From NCBI GenBank assembly GCA_937138275.1, contig CAKZOY010000396.1:1-5463 (forward strand): a stretch of DNA of 5,463 nt, read 5' to 3'. The notes beneath the pieces were generated by a model, which saw only the letters and a program-made list of their open reading frames with translations, did not search any database and was not told the origin of the DNA. Every line of letters starts with the position of its first letter. Positions within the stretch are counted from its first letter, which is position 1. Shown here one piece after another: positions 1-5,120 of the stretch. The stretch comes from an uncultured Chloroflexota bacterium (GTDB lineage Bacteria > Chloroflexota > Anaerolineae > B4-G1 > DUEL01). A program made the position numbers and the translations under genes.

Positions 1-22
1 AGCAGGCGGCTTGCCGCCTGCT
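1..22 (-). terminator. GC-rich hairpin past lipM, possible terminator
   Basis: Perfect inverted repeat with 10-nt arms (1-10 and 13-22) and a 2-nt centre. It lies 41 nt past the lipM stop on the minus strand, where an operon terminator would be expected. The T-tract needed for an intrinsic minus-strand terminator would fall left of position 1 and cannot be seen. On the plus strand no T-run follows. It could instead be one of the dispersed GGCGGC/GCCGCC palindromes, as the hairpin at 4820-4864 has a similar core. Confidence 0.35.
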
Positions 23-43
23 CCGGCCCTCCGTAAATGGGGC

Positions 44-60
44 GCCCGCACCGCGCGGGC
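44..60 (-). repeat. Short inverted repeat directly after the lipM stop
   Basis: Six-nt arms (44-49 and 55-60, GCCCGC/GCGGGC) enclose a 5-nt loop, 4 nt beyond the lipM TAA on the minus strand. No U-rich tract follows in that direction (CGCCCCATTTAC), so it is a weak terminator candidate. It may act with the larger hairpin at 1-22 to protect the mRNA 3' end. Confidence 0.3.
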
Positions 61-63
61 AGG

Positions 64-900
64 TTATGGGTTCTCTTCCTTGTTAGGCCCCTTCTCGCGG
101 AGCGTCCACTCCGCCGTAGCGTACTTCTCCTCCCGCAACCGCCGGACCATCTCCATCTCCCAGGAGGAGAGAGCGCCCCATTCCAGCCGCAGGCCGAAGG
201 CGCGGGCAAAGCCCGTCGCAACCGCATCCGCGGCCTCCTCCCAGGAGACCTCTCGCCCCAGCACCTCCGCCAGCGTGGCGGCCCGAGCGCGTACCCGCGC
301 CGGGTCGGCAGGCACAACCAGAAACGCGCAGATGCGAGCGATGTCGCCCGTCAGGGGAAAGGCGCCGTGTTGCAGGAGTCCCCCCCGTCCCCGCGCCTGC
401 GCGCTACCGATCAGTTTCCGCCCGCCGACGACGATTTCAAATTCCCCGGGCGTCTCAAAGCAGACTGGCCCCACTTCTGGAGATGGTTTCTGCTGATGGG
501 CATCCGCTTCCCGAACCCCGAGGGATTCCAGCGCAGCCAGCAGCCCCGCGCTGATATTCCGGCAACTTTCCAGCACGCCTCCGGATGCCAGCGGATGGGT
601 GAGGGGCAGAGCGACGGCGTAGGTCAACTCGTCTATGTGCAGGATGGCCCGCCCGCCCGTGGGCCGCCGCACCAGGCCGTATCCGGCCGCGGCCAGCGCC
701 TCGCGGTTCACCTCATCGGCGCGCTGATGGCGGCCCAGGGAGAGGCAGGGCGGATCCCAGGCATAGAGGCGCAGCGTCGGCGGGGAGAGGCCTTCGGCGA
801 CGGCCCGCCAGATGGCCTCGTCGGTGGCCATCTGCGTCGCGCCGTCGGCCGGGGCGGAGCGAATCAGCCGCCAGATGGAGGGGGAACCTTCCGCCATCAT
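64..900 (-). CDS. lipM: LipM-type octanoyltransferase (lipoate biosynthesis)
   Basis: A 278-aa member of the LplA/LipB/biotin-ligase fold (PF03099). It most likely moves octanoate from acyl carrier protein to lipoyl domains, and LipA then inserts sulfur. Seen: RRPTGGRAILH (residues 78-88), the substrate-binding motif; CFETP with Cys147, the position of the LipM nucleophile; GGRKLIGSAQAR (159-170) with Lys162; and LLQHG. The Cys147 context favours LipM (EC 2.3.1.181) over ATP-dependent lipoate ligase LplA, which lacks this Cys. The length is that of a full LipM. The start at 900 forms an ATGA overlap with the upstream scaffold gene; a second ATG follows at 897. A GGAGG site lies 13 nt upstream, inside that gene. 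Last gene of the sufS-sufU-sufU-lipM operon, likely translationally coupled. LipL amidotransferase is the main alternative. Confidence 0.88.
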   Translation of the reverse strand: MMAEGSPSIWRLIRSAPADGATQMATDEAIWRAVAEGLSPPTLRLYAWDPPCLSLGRHQRADEVNREALAAAGYGLVRRPTGGRAILHIDELTYAVALPLTHPLASGGVLESCRNISAGLLAALESLGVREADAHQQKPSPEVGPVCFETPGEFEIVVGGRKLIGSAQARGRGGLLQHGAFPLTGDIARICAFLVVPADPARVRARAATLAEVLGREVSWEEAADAVATGFARAFGLRLEWGALSSWEMEMVRRLREEKYATAEWTLREKGPNKEENP

Positions 901-1265
901 TCCGACTTCAGGGCCTCCTGCAGGGCCTCCAGGGCGACGCGCGCGCAGGCGCGGCGGGACGGCCTCAAATCCATCCCCAGCAACTGGGCAATGTCCGCTT
1001 CGCCAATGCGGCGCAGTTCCTCCACGGGGCGCCCCCGGATGTGCTCCATCAGCATAGACGCCGCCGCCATCGCGATCACGCACCCGTCCCCGTCAAAGGC
1101 TGCTTCGGCAACGCCTCCCTTTCCGTTCAGGCGCAGTTCCACCCGTACCCGGTCCCCGCAGACCGCATTTTCGGCCTCCCCGACCCGGTCCGGCTTTTCC
1201 AGACGCCCCCGATACCGGGGATGCTGGTAGTGGTTCAGGACATGCTCGCGGTAGGGAGTGGGCAT
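897..1265 (-). CDS. sufU: SufU/IscU-like Fe-S scaffold, second copy
   Basis: A 122-aa NifU-N/IscU/SufU-family protein that aligns without gaps to its upstream neighbour. It keeps the metal or cluster ligands: Cys36 and Asp38 (VCGD), Cys62 (GDGCVIAM) and Cys107 (RRACARV). The Cys62-Cys107 spacing (45) is close to IscU and lacks the extra loop of about 20 residues found in Bacillus-type SufU. The residue before Cys107 is Ala, whereas IscU has His. The IscU LPPVK chaperone motif reads LRPSR. It has diverged from copy 1 (AVCGD for PSCGD; AMAAAS for SMASAS), which suggests a separate role. The ATG at 1265 has a GGAGGG site 6 nt upstream and starts 3 nt after the previous stop. Its stop overlaps the lipM start. 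It probably accepts sulfur from SufS, either as a scaffold or as a zinc-dependent sulfur acceptor. Confidence 0.85.
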   Translation of the reverse strand: MPTPYREHVLNHYQHPRYRGRLEKPDRVGEAENAVCGDRVRVELRLNGKGGVAEAAFDGDGCVIAMAAASMLMEHIRGRPVEELRRIGEADIAQLLGMDLRPSRRACARVALEALQEALKSE

Positions 1266-1268
1266 ACA

Positions 1269-1658
1269 TCACCCTCCGGCAAAGGCGCGGCGATAGGCCG
1301 CCAGGCCGGCGCGCAGGGCGGTCAGCGGCGAGAGCGCGCAGCGGCGGCGGGTCGGCGGGATGGGGGCGTCCAGCCAGTTCAGTACCTCCTCCTCCGTCAG
1401 CGCTTCCAGTTCTTCCAGACGTTTCCCCATCACCCGTTCGGTGAACAGGGACGCGGAGGCCATGCTGATCATACACCCTTCCCCCTCAAAGGCGACCTGG
1501 GCGACTCGCCCCTCGGCGTCCAGCGATAGTTCCAGATGGACCTGGTCGCCGCAGGACGGGTCATCGGTATCGGCGACGATGTCCGGCGCAGCCAGACGCC
1601 CCCAGTTGCGGGGATGGGCGTAGTGGTCCAGGATGGTTTCGGTGTACACCGTGTTCAT
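1269..1658 (-). CDS. sufU: SufU/IscU-like Fe-S scaffold, first copy
   Basis: A 129-aa scaffold protein with the canonical SufU signatures: PSCGDQV (Cys36, Asp38), GEGCMISMASAS (Cys62) and RRRCALSPLTAL (Cys107). In SufU these four ligands bind zinc and accept persulfide sulfur from SufS; in IscU the same Cys and Asp positions hold the nascent cluster. As in copy 2, the SufU-specific insertion between the second and third Cys is missing, and Arg replaces the IscU His next to Cys107. The sequence IPPTR stands where IscU has LPPVK, so HscA dependence is unlikely. The start lies 5 nt after the sufS stop behind a weak GGGGT site, consistent with coupling to sufS. This copy is closer to the family consensus than copy 2 and is probably the general partner of SufS. 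Confidence 0.9.
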   Translation of the reverse strand: MNTVYTETILDHYAHPRNWGRLAAPDIVADTDDPSCGDQVHLELSLDAEGRVAQVAFEGEGCMISMASASLFTERVMGKRLEELEALTEEEVLNWLDAPIPPTRRRCALSPLTALRAGLAAYRRAFAGG

Positions 1659-1663
1659 TGCGC

Positions 1664-2884
1664 TTACCCCAGCATTTGTCCGATATGCTCCAGTGCCTGA
1701 GCCAGACGGTCCACCTCATCGGGGCTGTTGTAAATGTAGAAACTGGCACGGACCGTTGCCGTGAGGCCCAGGCGGCGGTGGAGGGGTTGCGCGCAGTGAT
1801 GTCCGGCCCGTACTGCGATCCCCTCCATATCCAGCATATGGGCGACGTCGTGGGGGTGAATGCGGCGGAAGGTGAAGGCGACCACGCCGCCGCGCTGGTG
1901 AGCGGGCGGCCCGATAACGGTCAATCCCTCCAGCGCGCTCAGTCGCTCCATAGCGTAGGCGGTCACCTCCCGCTCGTGCGCGGCGATCTTCTCCATCCCA
2001 ATCCCGCTCAGGTAGTCCACCGCTGCGCCCAGCCCAATCGCTTCCACAAACGCCGGAGTCCCGGCCTCAAACTTCCAGGGAAGGTCGTTCCAGGTAGCGG
2101 AGTCCCATTCCACCCTGCGAATCATATCCCCGCCGCCCAGAAAGGGGGGCATCGCCTCCAGCAGGGACGCTTTTCCGTAGAGCACCCCGATGCCGGTCGG
2201 CCCGCACATCTTGTGCCCGGAGAAGGCCAGAAAATCGCAGTCCAGGTCCTGGACGTCCACCGGCATATGGGGAACAGACTGGGCCGCGTCCACCAGAACC
2301 ACCGCGCCCATCGCGCGGGCTTTGCGGACGATCTCTTTGACCGGGTTAATCGTCCCCAGAACGTTGGACATCATCGTTATGGCGACCAGTTTGACCCGTT
2401 CGTCCAGCAGGGAATCCAGCAGGTCCATCCGGAGCAGGCCGTCGTCGGTGATGGGCAGGTAGACCAGTTCGGCCCCCTTCTCCTGGGCCAGGAGTTGCCA
2501 GGGGACGATATTGGAGTGATGCTCCATCTGGGTGAGGAGAATCCGGTCGCCGGGGCGGATGTTTGTTCGCCCCCAGGAATAGGCGACCAGGTTGATCGCC
2601 TCGGTGGTGTTGCGGGTGAAGACGATCTCCTCCCGACGGGGCGCGTGGATGAAAGAAGCCACCCGCTCCCGTGCGTTTTCGTAGGCGAGGGTGGCTTCTT
2701 CGCTGAACGCGTAGATGCCGCGATGGACGTTGGCATAACACTGGCGGTAAATCCGCTCCATCGCTTCCAGAACGGGGAACGGCTTCTGGGAACTGGCGGC
2801 GCTGTCCAGAAATACCAGGGACTTCCCGCGAACCGGACAGGAGAGGGCAGGAAAGTCGGCCCGAATGCGCGCTACGTCAAACAT
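1664..2884 (-). CDS. sufS: SufS cysteine desulfurase
   Basis: A 406-aa PLP-dependent class-V aminotransferase fold enzyme, type II cysteine desulfurase. It converts L-cysteine to alanine and passes the sulfur as a persulfide to a scaffold. Seen: FLDSAASSQKP (25-35) at the N-terminus; EHHSN with His122 stacking on PLP; VDAAQS (Asp199, Gln202); SGHKMCGPTG with Lys225 forming the Schiff base; and RAGHHCAQP with the persulfide Cys364. This numbering matches E. coli SufS almost exactly. The length is complete. The ATG at 2884 sits 5 nt behind a near-perfect AGGAGGT (2890-2896), and a sigma-70-like promoter lies just upstream. It is first in the operon with two sufU-like genes. No SufBCD or SufE gene is visible here, and SufU-type acceptors usually replace SufE. 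Confidence 0.95.
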   Translation of the reverse strand: MFDVARIRADFPALSCPVRGKSLVFLDSAASSQKPFPVLEAMERIYRQCYANVHRGIYAFSEEATLAYENARERVASFIHAPRREEIVFTRNTTEAINLVAYSWGRTNIRPGDRILLTQMEHHSNIVPWQLLAQEKGAELVYLPITDDGLLRMDLLDSLLDERVKLVAITMMSNVLGTINPVKEIVRKARAMGAVVLVDAAQSVPHMPVDVQDLDCDFLAFSGHKMCGPTGIGVLYGKASLLEAMPPFLGGGDMIRRVEWDSATWNDLPWKFEAGTPAFVEAIGLGAAVDYLSGIGMEKIAAHEREVTAYAMERLSALEGLTVIGPPAHQRGGVVAFTFRRIHPHDVAHMLDMEGIAVRAGHHCAQPLHRRLGLTATVRASFYIYNSPDEVDRLAQALEHIGQMLG

Positions 2885-2916
2885 AGACCACCTCCTGGGA
2901 GAATCGGAGCGATTTT

Positions 2917-2945
2917 AGTATATCACCGTCTGCACAAACTGGCAA
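2917..2945 (-). promoter_or_regulatory. Promoter of the sufS-sufU-sufU-lipM operon
   Basis: On the minus strand, -35 TTGCCA (2940-2945) and -10 TATACT (2917-2922) are separated by exactly 17 nt. Each hexamer matches the sigma-70 consensus at 5 of 6 positions. TGA directly before the -10 makes it an extended -10. The predicted start is near 2910, giving a leader of about 25 nt that carries the strong sufS ribosome-binding site. Confidence 0.75.
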
Positions 2946-2975
2946 GCGGCAATTTGAATATGCTGACCTTCTTTT

Positions 2976-3004
2976 TTGACAGTCCCCTTCCCCTGTGGTA
3001 TAAT
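2976..3004 (+). promoter_or_regulatory. Perfect-consensus promoter of the sufT operon
   Basis: TTGACA (2976-2981) and TATAAT (2999-3004) are both exact consensus hexamers with an ideal 17-nt spacer, and TGG before the -10 provides an extended -10. Transcription should start near 3011, leaving a leader of about 36 nt before sufT. A T-run (2972-2977) overlaps the start of the -35 element. Such a strong promoter suggests high basal expression or control by a repressor. Confidence 0.88.
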
Positions 3005-3046
3005 GCGGACGGTTTCCCGATAATCCTCTCTTTGCGAAGGAGACAG

Positions 3047-3367
3047 ATGGCCGAAGAAAAAACCCTTTCCGAGCAGGAAATTGCCCGCATCCAGGACGCG
3101 CTGAAGGAAGTATACGACCCCGAGATCGGCATCAGCGTGGTGGACCTGGGCCTGGTGCGAAAGATCGAGGAAGTGGATGGGGAGATTCAGATTACGATGA
3201 TCCTCACCGCTCCCTTCTGCCCGCTGGCGGGGCTGATTCTGGAGCAGGCCCGGCAGGCCGCCCAGGCCGTCACCGAGTGGCCGGTACGGGTGGTGATGGG
3301 GATGGAGCGCTGGGACCCCTCCATGATGGCAGGGGACGCCCGTCAGCGCTTCGGTTTCGGATTCTGA
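3047..3367 (+). CDS. sufT: SufT-like DUF59/MIP18 family Fe-S maturation protein
   Basis: A 106-aa single-domain protein of the DUF59/MIP18/PaaD-like family (COG2151). Seen: VYDPEIGISVVDLGLV (22-37) with the DPE signature; LTAPFCPLAG with the conserved Cys58; and the family-typical tail MERWDPSMMAGDAR (86-99). Stand-alone members such as S. aureus SufT support maturation of Fe-S proteins, most clearly when demand for lipoic acid is high. The open frame runs far upstream opposite sufS. The true start is the ATG at 3047, because AAGGAG (3037-3042) lies 4 nt before it, the promoter at 2976-3004 lies between, and family similarity begins here. It is divergent from sufS-sufU-sufU-lipM and first in a plus-strand operon. 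A PaaD-like role is the alternative, but no paa genes are present. Confidence 0.88.
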   Translation: MAEEKTLSEQEIARIQDALKEVYDPEIGISVVDLGLVRKIEEVDGEIQITMILTAPFCPLAGLILEQARQAAQAVTEWPVRVVMGMERWDPSMMAGDARQRFGFGF

Positions 3368-3380
3368 TCCGGCACGGGAG

Positions 3381-3908
3381 ATGCCCCGGGAGATTCTGCT
3401 GGTCCCCATCGGCGCGGTGGAGGCCGACCTGCTGGACGGGCTGGCGAAGGAACTGGAAACTGCTGTGGGGTGGGCCGTCCGTGTAGGGGAGACGGTGCCC
3501 CTGCCGGAGTCGGGGTACGACCCCCATCGTCGCCAGTACCGTGGGGATGTGATGCTATCCACTCTGCGGGCTGTTTCGGATCCGGCGGAGCGGATTCTGG
3601 GCCTGACCGACGTGGACTGCTACGCCCCGGGGCTCAACTTTGTCTTCGGACAGGCGGGATTCTACCGGCGTGAGGCCTTCGTGGCGCTCCCGCGCCTGCG
3701 GCAATCCTTCTACGGCCTGCCCGATGACCCCTCCCTCTTCCGGCAACGGGTCCTCAAAGAAGTTGTCCACGAACTGGGGCACACCTGGGGGCTGGCCCAC
3801 TGCCCGGACCCGCGTTGTGTGATGCACTTCTCCAATACCCTGCGCGATACCGACGGGAAGGGCCCGGATTTCTGTCCCCGTTGTCGGGCCAATCTCATTT
3901 GCCGATGA
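3381..3908 (+). CDS. Archaemetzincin-like zinc metalloprotease (M54)
   Basis: A 175-aa protein with the archaemetzincin signature: HELGHTWGLAH (His130, Glu131, His134, His140) binds catalytic zinc, followed by Cys141, Cys146, the Met-turn Met148, and CPRC (Cys165, Cys168). Together these Cys residues form the second, structural zinc site typical of peptidase family M54. Met148 and Cys165 are separated by 16 residues, one fewer than the 17 of the textbook pattern. The N-terminus (ILLVPIG) starts the fold directly, there is no signal peptide, and the protein is probably cytoplasmic. The ATG at 3381 is 13 nt after sufT. A GGGAG touches the start codon, too close for a normal ribosome-binding site, so coupling to sufT is likely. 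Its TGA overlaps the next ATG. Natural substrates of M54 enzymes are unknown. Confidence 0.9.
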   Translation: MPREILLVPIGAVEADLLDGLAKELETAVGWAVRVGETVPLPESGYDPHRRQYRGDVMLSTLRAVSDPAERILGLTDVDCYAPGLNFVFGQAGFYRREAFVALPRLRQSFYGLPDDPSLFRQRVLKEVVHELGHTWGLAHCPDPRCVMHFSNTLRDTDGKGPDFCPRCRANLICR

Positions 3909-4561
3909 CGTCCGATGACATCCGCGCCGAACTCCAGCGCCTGAACCGTCTTCCCCCCTGGGGGCGGGTGCAGGGCGACGACTGGGACCGGGCCAGCGAG
4001 TTCATCTACCGGATTCACTCTCTGGACGAACTGCGCCGGGAGACCCGTCGGGTTGCCGTGCAGCGCGGGTTTCCGGTTCAGAGATTTGCTGCTTATGTGA
4101 TTCGCCGCTGGTACAACTTCCACACCCACCAGGTCGTGCTGGAGATATTCTGCGCCCACCCGCGCGTGAGGCGGGAGGCGAACCCCCGGCACCACCACAT
4201 TGATTTCTATCTGGACGGCGTCCCCTTTGACCTCAAATTGACCGCCTTCCCGCGCGCCTATTCCCGCCCTCTGGACGATGCCCGCGCCGAGCCAGCGGGC
4301 CTGGTCAACTGGCTCTACCGGGAGCAGTCCCGAGAGGGGCGGTACCACACGGCCAATCGGCTCTTCGTCGTTTTCCACCACGTCGCGGAACCGGAGCGCA
4401 CGTGGGAGGTGCGGCGGATGTTTGACCTGATTGAGCGTGCGGTCGGGGCGTTTCTGGAGAAACCGACCCTCATCCGGGCCGACGTGCTGGGGCCAGACGG
4501 GGTACGGCGCCGCCCCCAGGCCGGAGCGATTTTCTGCATTTACCCCGAAGACTCCCGCTGA
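3905..4561 (+). CDS. Unknown protein, possible PD-(D/E)XK-like fold
   Basis: A 218-aa protein I cannot assign to a named family. The frame is open upstream, but the ATG at 3905 is chosen because it forms an ATGA overlap with the archaemetzincin stop. No signal peptide or membrane segment is seen. The core reads HHHIDFYLDGVPFDLKLTAFP (residues 96-116 with one overlap base-call checked): Asp100, then Asp109-x-Lys111, a pattern compatible with a PD-(D/E)XK nuclease core. Next comes WLYREQSREGR (136-146) and NRLFVVFHH, a predicted beta strand. From memory, uncharacterised Bacteroidetes proteins share the FDxK...WLYxxQSxxGRxHxxNRLF layout, so this may be a widespread orphan family. The N-terminal 60 residues are charged and probably helical. 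Co-translation with the protease suggests a shared job, which the sequence does not reveal. Confidence 0.75.
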   Translation: MTSDDIRAELQRLNRLPPWGRVQGDDWDRASEFIYRIHSLDELRRETRRVAVQRGFPVQRFAAYVIRRWYNFHTHQVVLEIFCAHPRVRREANPRHHHIDFYLDGVPFDLKLTAFPRAYSRPLDDARAEPAGLVNWLYREQSREGRYHTANRLFVVFHHVAEPERTWEVRRMFDLIERAVGAFLEKPTLIRADVLGPDGVRRRPQAGAIFCIYPEDSR

Positions 4562-4589
4562 ACGACGAACACCGCCCCCTTCTCAACCG

Positions 4590-4648
4590 CAGAGCACGCG
4601 GAGATCGCTGAGAAATAGGGAAAATCTTTACGAACTCGGCGTTCTCTG
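4590..4648. repeat. Imperfect inverted repeat with CAGAG/CTCTG ends
   Basis: Two 17-nt arms (4590-4606 and 4632-4648) are complementary at 14 of 17 positions across a 25-nt loop. The arms carry the CGCAGAGnACGC style common in dispersed bacterial intergenic repeats. It starts 28 nt after the stop of the plus-strand operon and could stabilise the mRNA end, but no T-run follows, so it is not a clear terminator. Confidence 0.45.
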
Positions 4649-4767
4649 GTCTGAAAATAAACTGCGGTTCGGCTGGTGGATGGTCACTCCGATAGGTAGT
4701 GATAAACCTGATCGCCCAGTCCTATGCCGGTTTCATTTGCCCCTCCTCCTTACCCCCTTCCCATTGA

Positions 4768-4788
4768 GGGCGGACGGATCGTCCGCCC
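4768..4788. repeat. Palindrome GGGCGGACG-GAT-CGTCCGCCC
   Basis: Perfect 9-nt arms with a 3-nt centre (GAT), followed by CCTACGG. It is the leftmost hairpin of the array at 4734-4939 and is of the type dispersed in GC-rich intergenic regions. Confidence 0.6.
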
Positions 4789-4819
4789 CTACGGCCCCAC
4801 GGGGAGGGGGGAGAAAAAT

Positions 4820-4864
4820 GGGGTTTTGCGGGGCGGCGGCGAAGCCGCCGCCCCGCAAAACCCC
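4820..4864. repeat. Perfect hairpin with 21-nt arms and GAA loop
   Basis: Arms 4820-4840 and 4844-4864 are exactly complementary. From the outside in, each arm has a G4/C4 block, a T4/A4 block, then GCGGGGCGGCGGC or its complement, closing on GAA. It would form an extremely stable stem in RNA or extruded DNA. Imperfect complementarity continues outward (G-rich 4801-4813 against C-rich 4872-4885). No U-tract follows on either strand. Confidence 0.7.
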
Positions 4865-4871
4865 TCTCTAT

Positions 4872-4911
4872 CCCCCCTCTCCCCCGCCCGCAGGGCAGGG
4901 GGAGAGGGGGG
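4872..4911. repeat. C-rich/G-rich hairpin with 14-nt arms
   Basis: Arms 4872-4885 (CCCCCCTCTCCCCC) and 4898-4911 are perfectly complementary. The centre adds GCCC-GCA-GGGC plus a bulged A. It is the rightmost hairpin of the array. Strong strand asymmetry (C-run, then G-run) could also allow G-quadruplex formation on the plus strand around 4898-4930. Confidence 0.6.
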
Positions 4912-5017
4912 ACCAAGGGGGGTGAGGGGGCATTTGCCCAGAATCACTACTCAATGGTGCCCTTGGGGGCATGTTAAACTGTGGTGAAACAACCGGCTCG
5001 CTTTGCGGGGAGAAAGC

Positions 5018-5072
5018 CTTCACCCCTTCTGCGCATTTTCTTCACAGTTTCTTCAACCATTGATGATATACA
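5018..5072 (+). promoter_or_regulatory. Possible activator-type promoter with 11-bp phased repeats
   Basis: TTTCTTCA occurs at 5037-5044 and 5048-5055, exactly 11 bp apart, and a further CTTCA starts at 5018, 22 bp before the CTTCA at 5040. Direct repeats at one helical turn are typical of PhoB/OmpR-family sites. TATACA (5067-5072) lies 11 bp after the last repeat, with no good -35, as expected for an activator-dependent promoter. It points at the remnant at 5136-5360. The regulator is unknown. Confidence 0.3.
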
Positions 5073-5112
5073 GATAAAGATGCGCTGGATAGCCTCTCCA
5101 TTTCAGATGACC

Positions 5113-5120
5113 GGAGGTGA
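5113..5120 (+). promoter_or_regulatory. Orphan Shine-Dalgarno site
   Basis: GGAGGTGA is a near-perfect anti-16S match. Four nt later comes TTG (5125), which opens a frame of only 31 codons without recognisable similarity. The glycosyltransferase-like remnant begins in another frame 11 nt further on. The site may be what is left of that gene's start region, or it may start a small protein. Confidence 0.3.

Larger units (their letters stand above)
4734..4939. repeat. Hairpin array bounded by a 9-bp direct repeat (MITE-like)
   Basis: The 9-mer CATTTGCCC occurs at 4734-4742 and again at 4931-4939. Between the copies (4743-4930, 188 bp) lie three strong palindromes: 4768-4788 (9-nt arms), 4820-4864 (21-nt arms) and 4872-4911 (14-nt arms). 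The outer parts are roughly inverted too: C-rich with ACCCCCTT on the left, AAGGGGGGT on the right. This looks like a non-autonomous, palindromic intergenic element with a target-site duplication. No transposase is present. Its coding capacity appears nil. Confidence 0.55.

Noticed and set aside
901..1083. N-terminal extension of LipM within the second sufU
   Set aside because: The extension is the sufU sequence read in another frame. The LipM family length and the ATGA overlap both support the start at 900.
37..1230. Long plus-strand open frame of nearly 400 codons
   Set aside because: It is antisense to lipM and the second sufU. Its product is Arg/Pro/Gly-rich low complexity, typical of a shadow frame in GC-rich coding DNA.
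1658..3046. Very long open frame on the plus strand running into sufT
   Set aside because: It lies opposite sufS and has no family features before residue 1 of the SufT-like protein. The promoter and ribosome-binding site at 2976-3042 show that the gene starts at 3047.
2885..3046. Riboswitch or IscR palindrome between the divergent genes
   Set aside because: The leaders are only about 25 and 36 nt long, too short for a riboswitch, and no palindrome of the IscR type is present.
2915..3562. Minus-strand open frame across the sufT/archaemetzincin region
   Set aside because: It crosses the divergent promoters and lies opposite two well-supported genes. No motif or ribosome-binding site is seen.
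3815..3904. Extra 30 residues before the unknown protein
   Set aside because: They overlap the zinc-binding Cys region of the archaemetzincin in another frame. The ATG at 3905 gives the usual ATGA junction.
3710..4381. Minus-strand open frame of over 220 codons
   Set aside because: It is the antisense of the archaemetzincin and unknown genes, with no recognisable domain.
4431..4925. Plus-strand open frame of 164 codons covering the hairpin array
   Set aside because: It begins inside the unknown gene in another frame and its C-terminal half is translated palindrome (Pro/Arg/Gly-rich). No start signal is seen.
4734..4939. CRISPR array
   Set aside because: The repeats are unequal palindromes of different sequence. 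There are no regularly spaced identical repeats or spacers.
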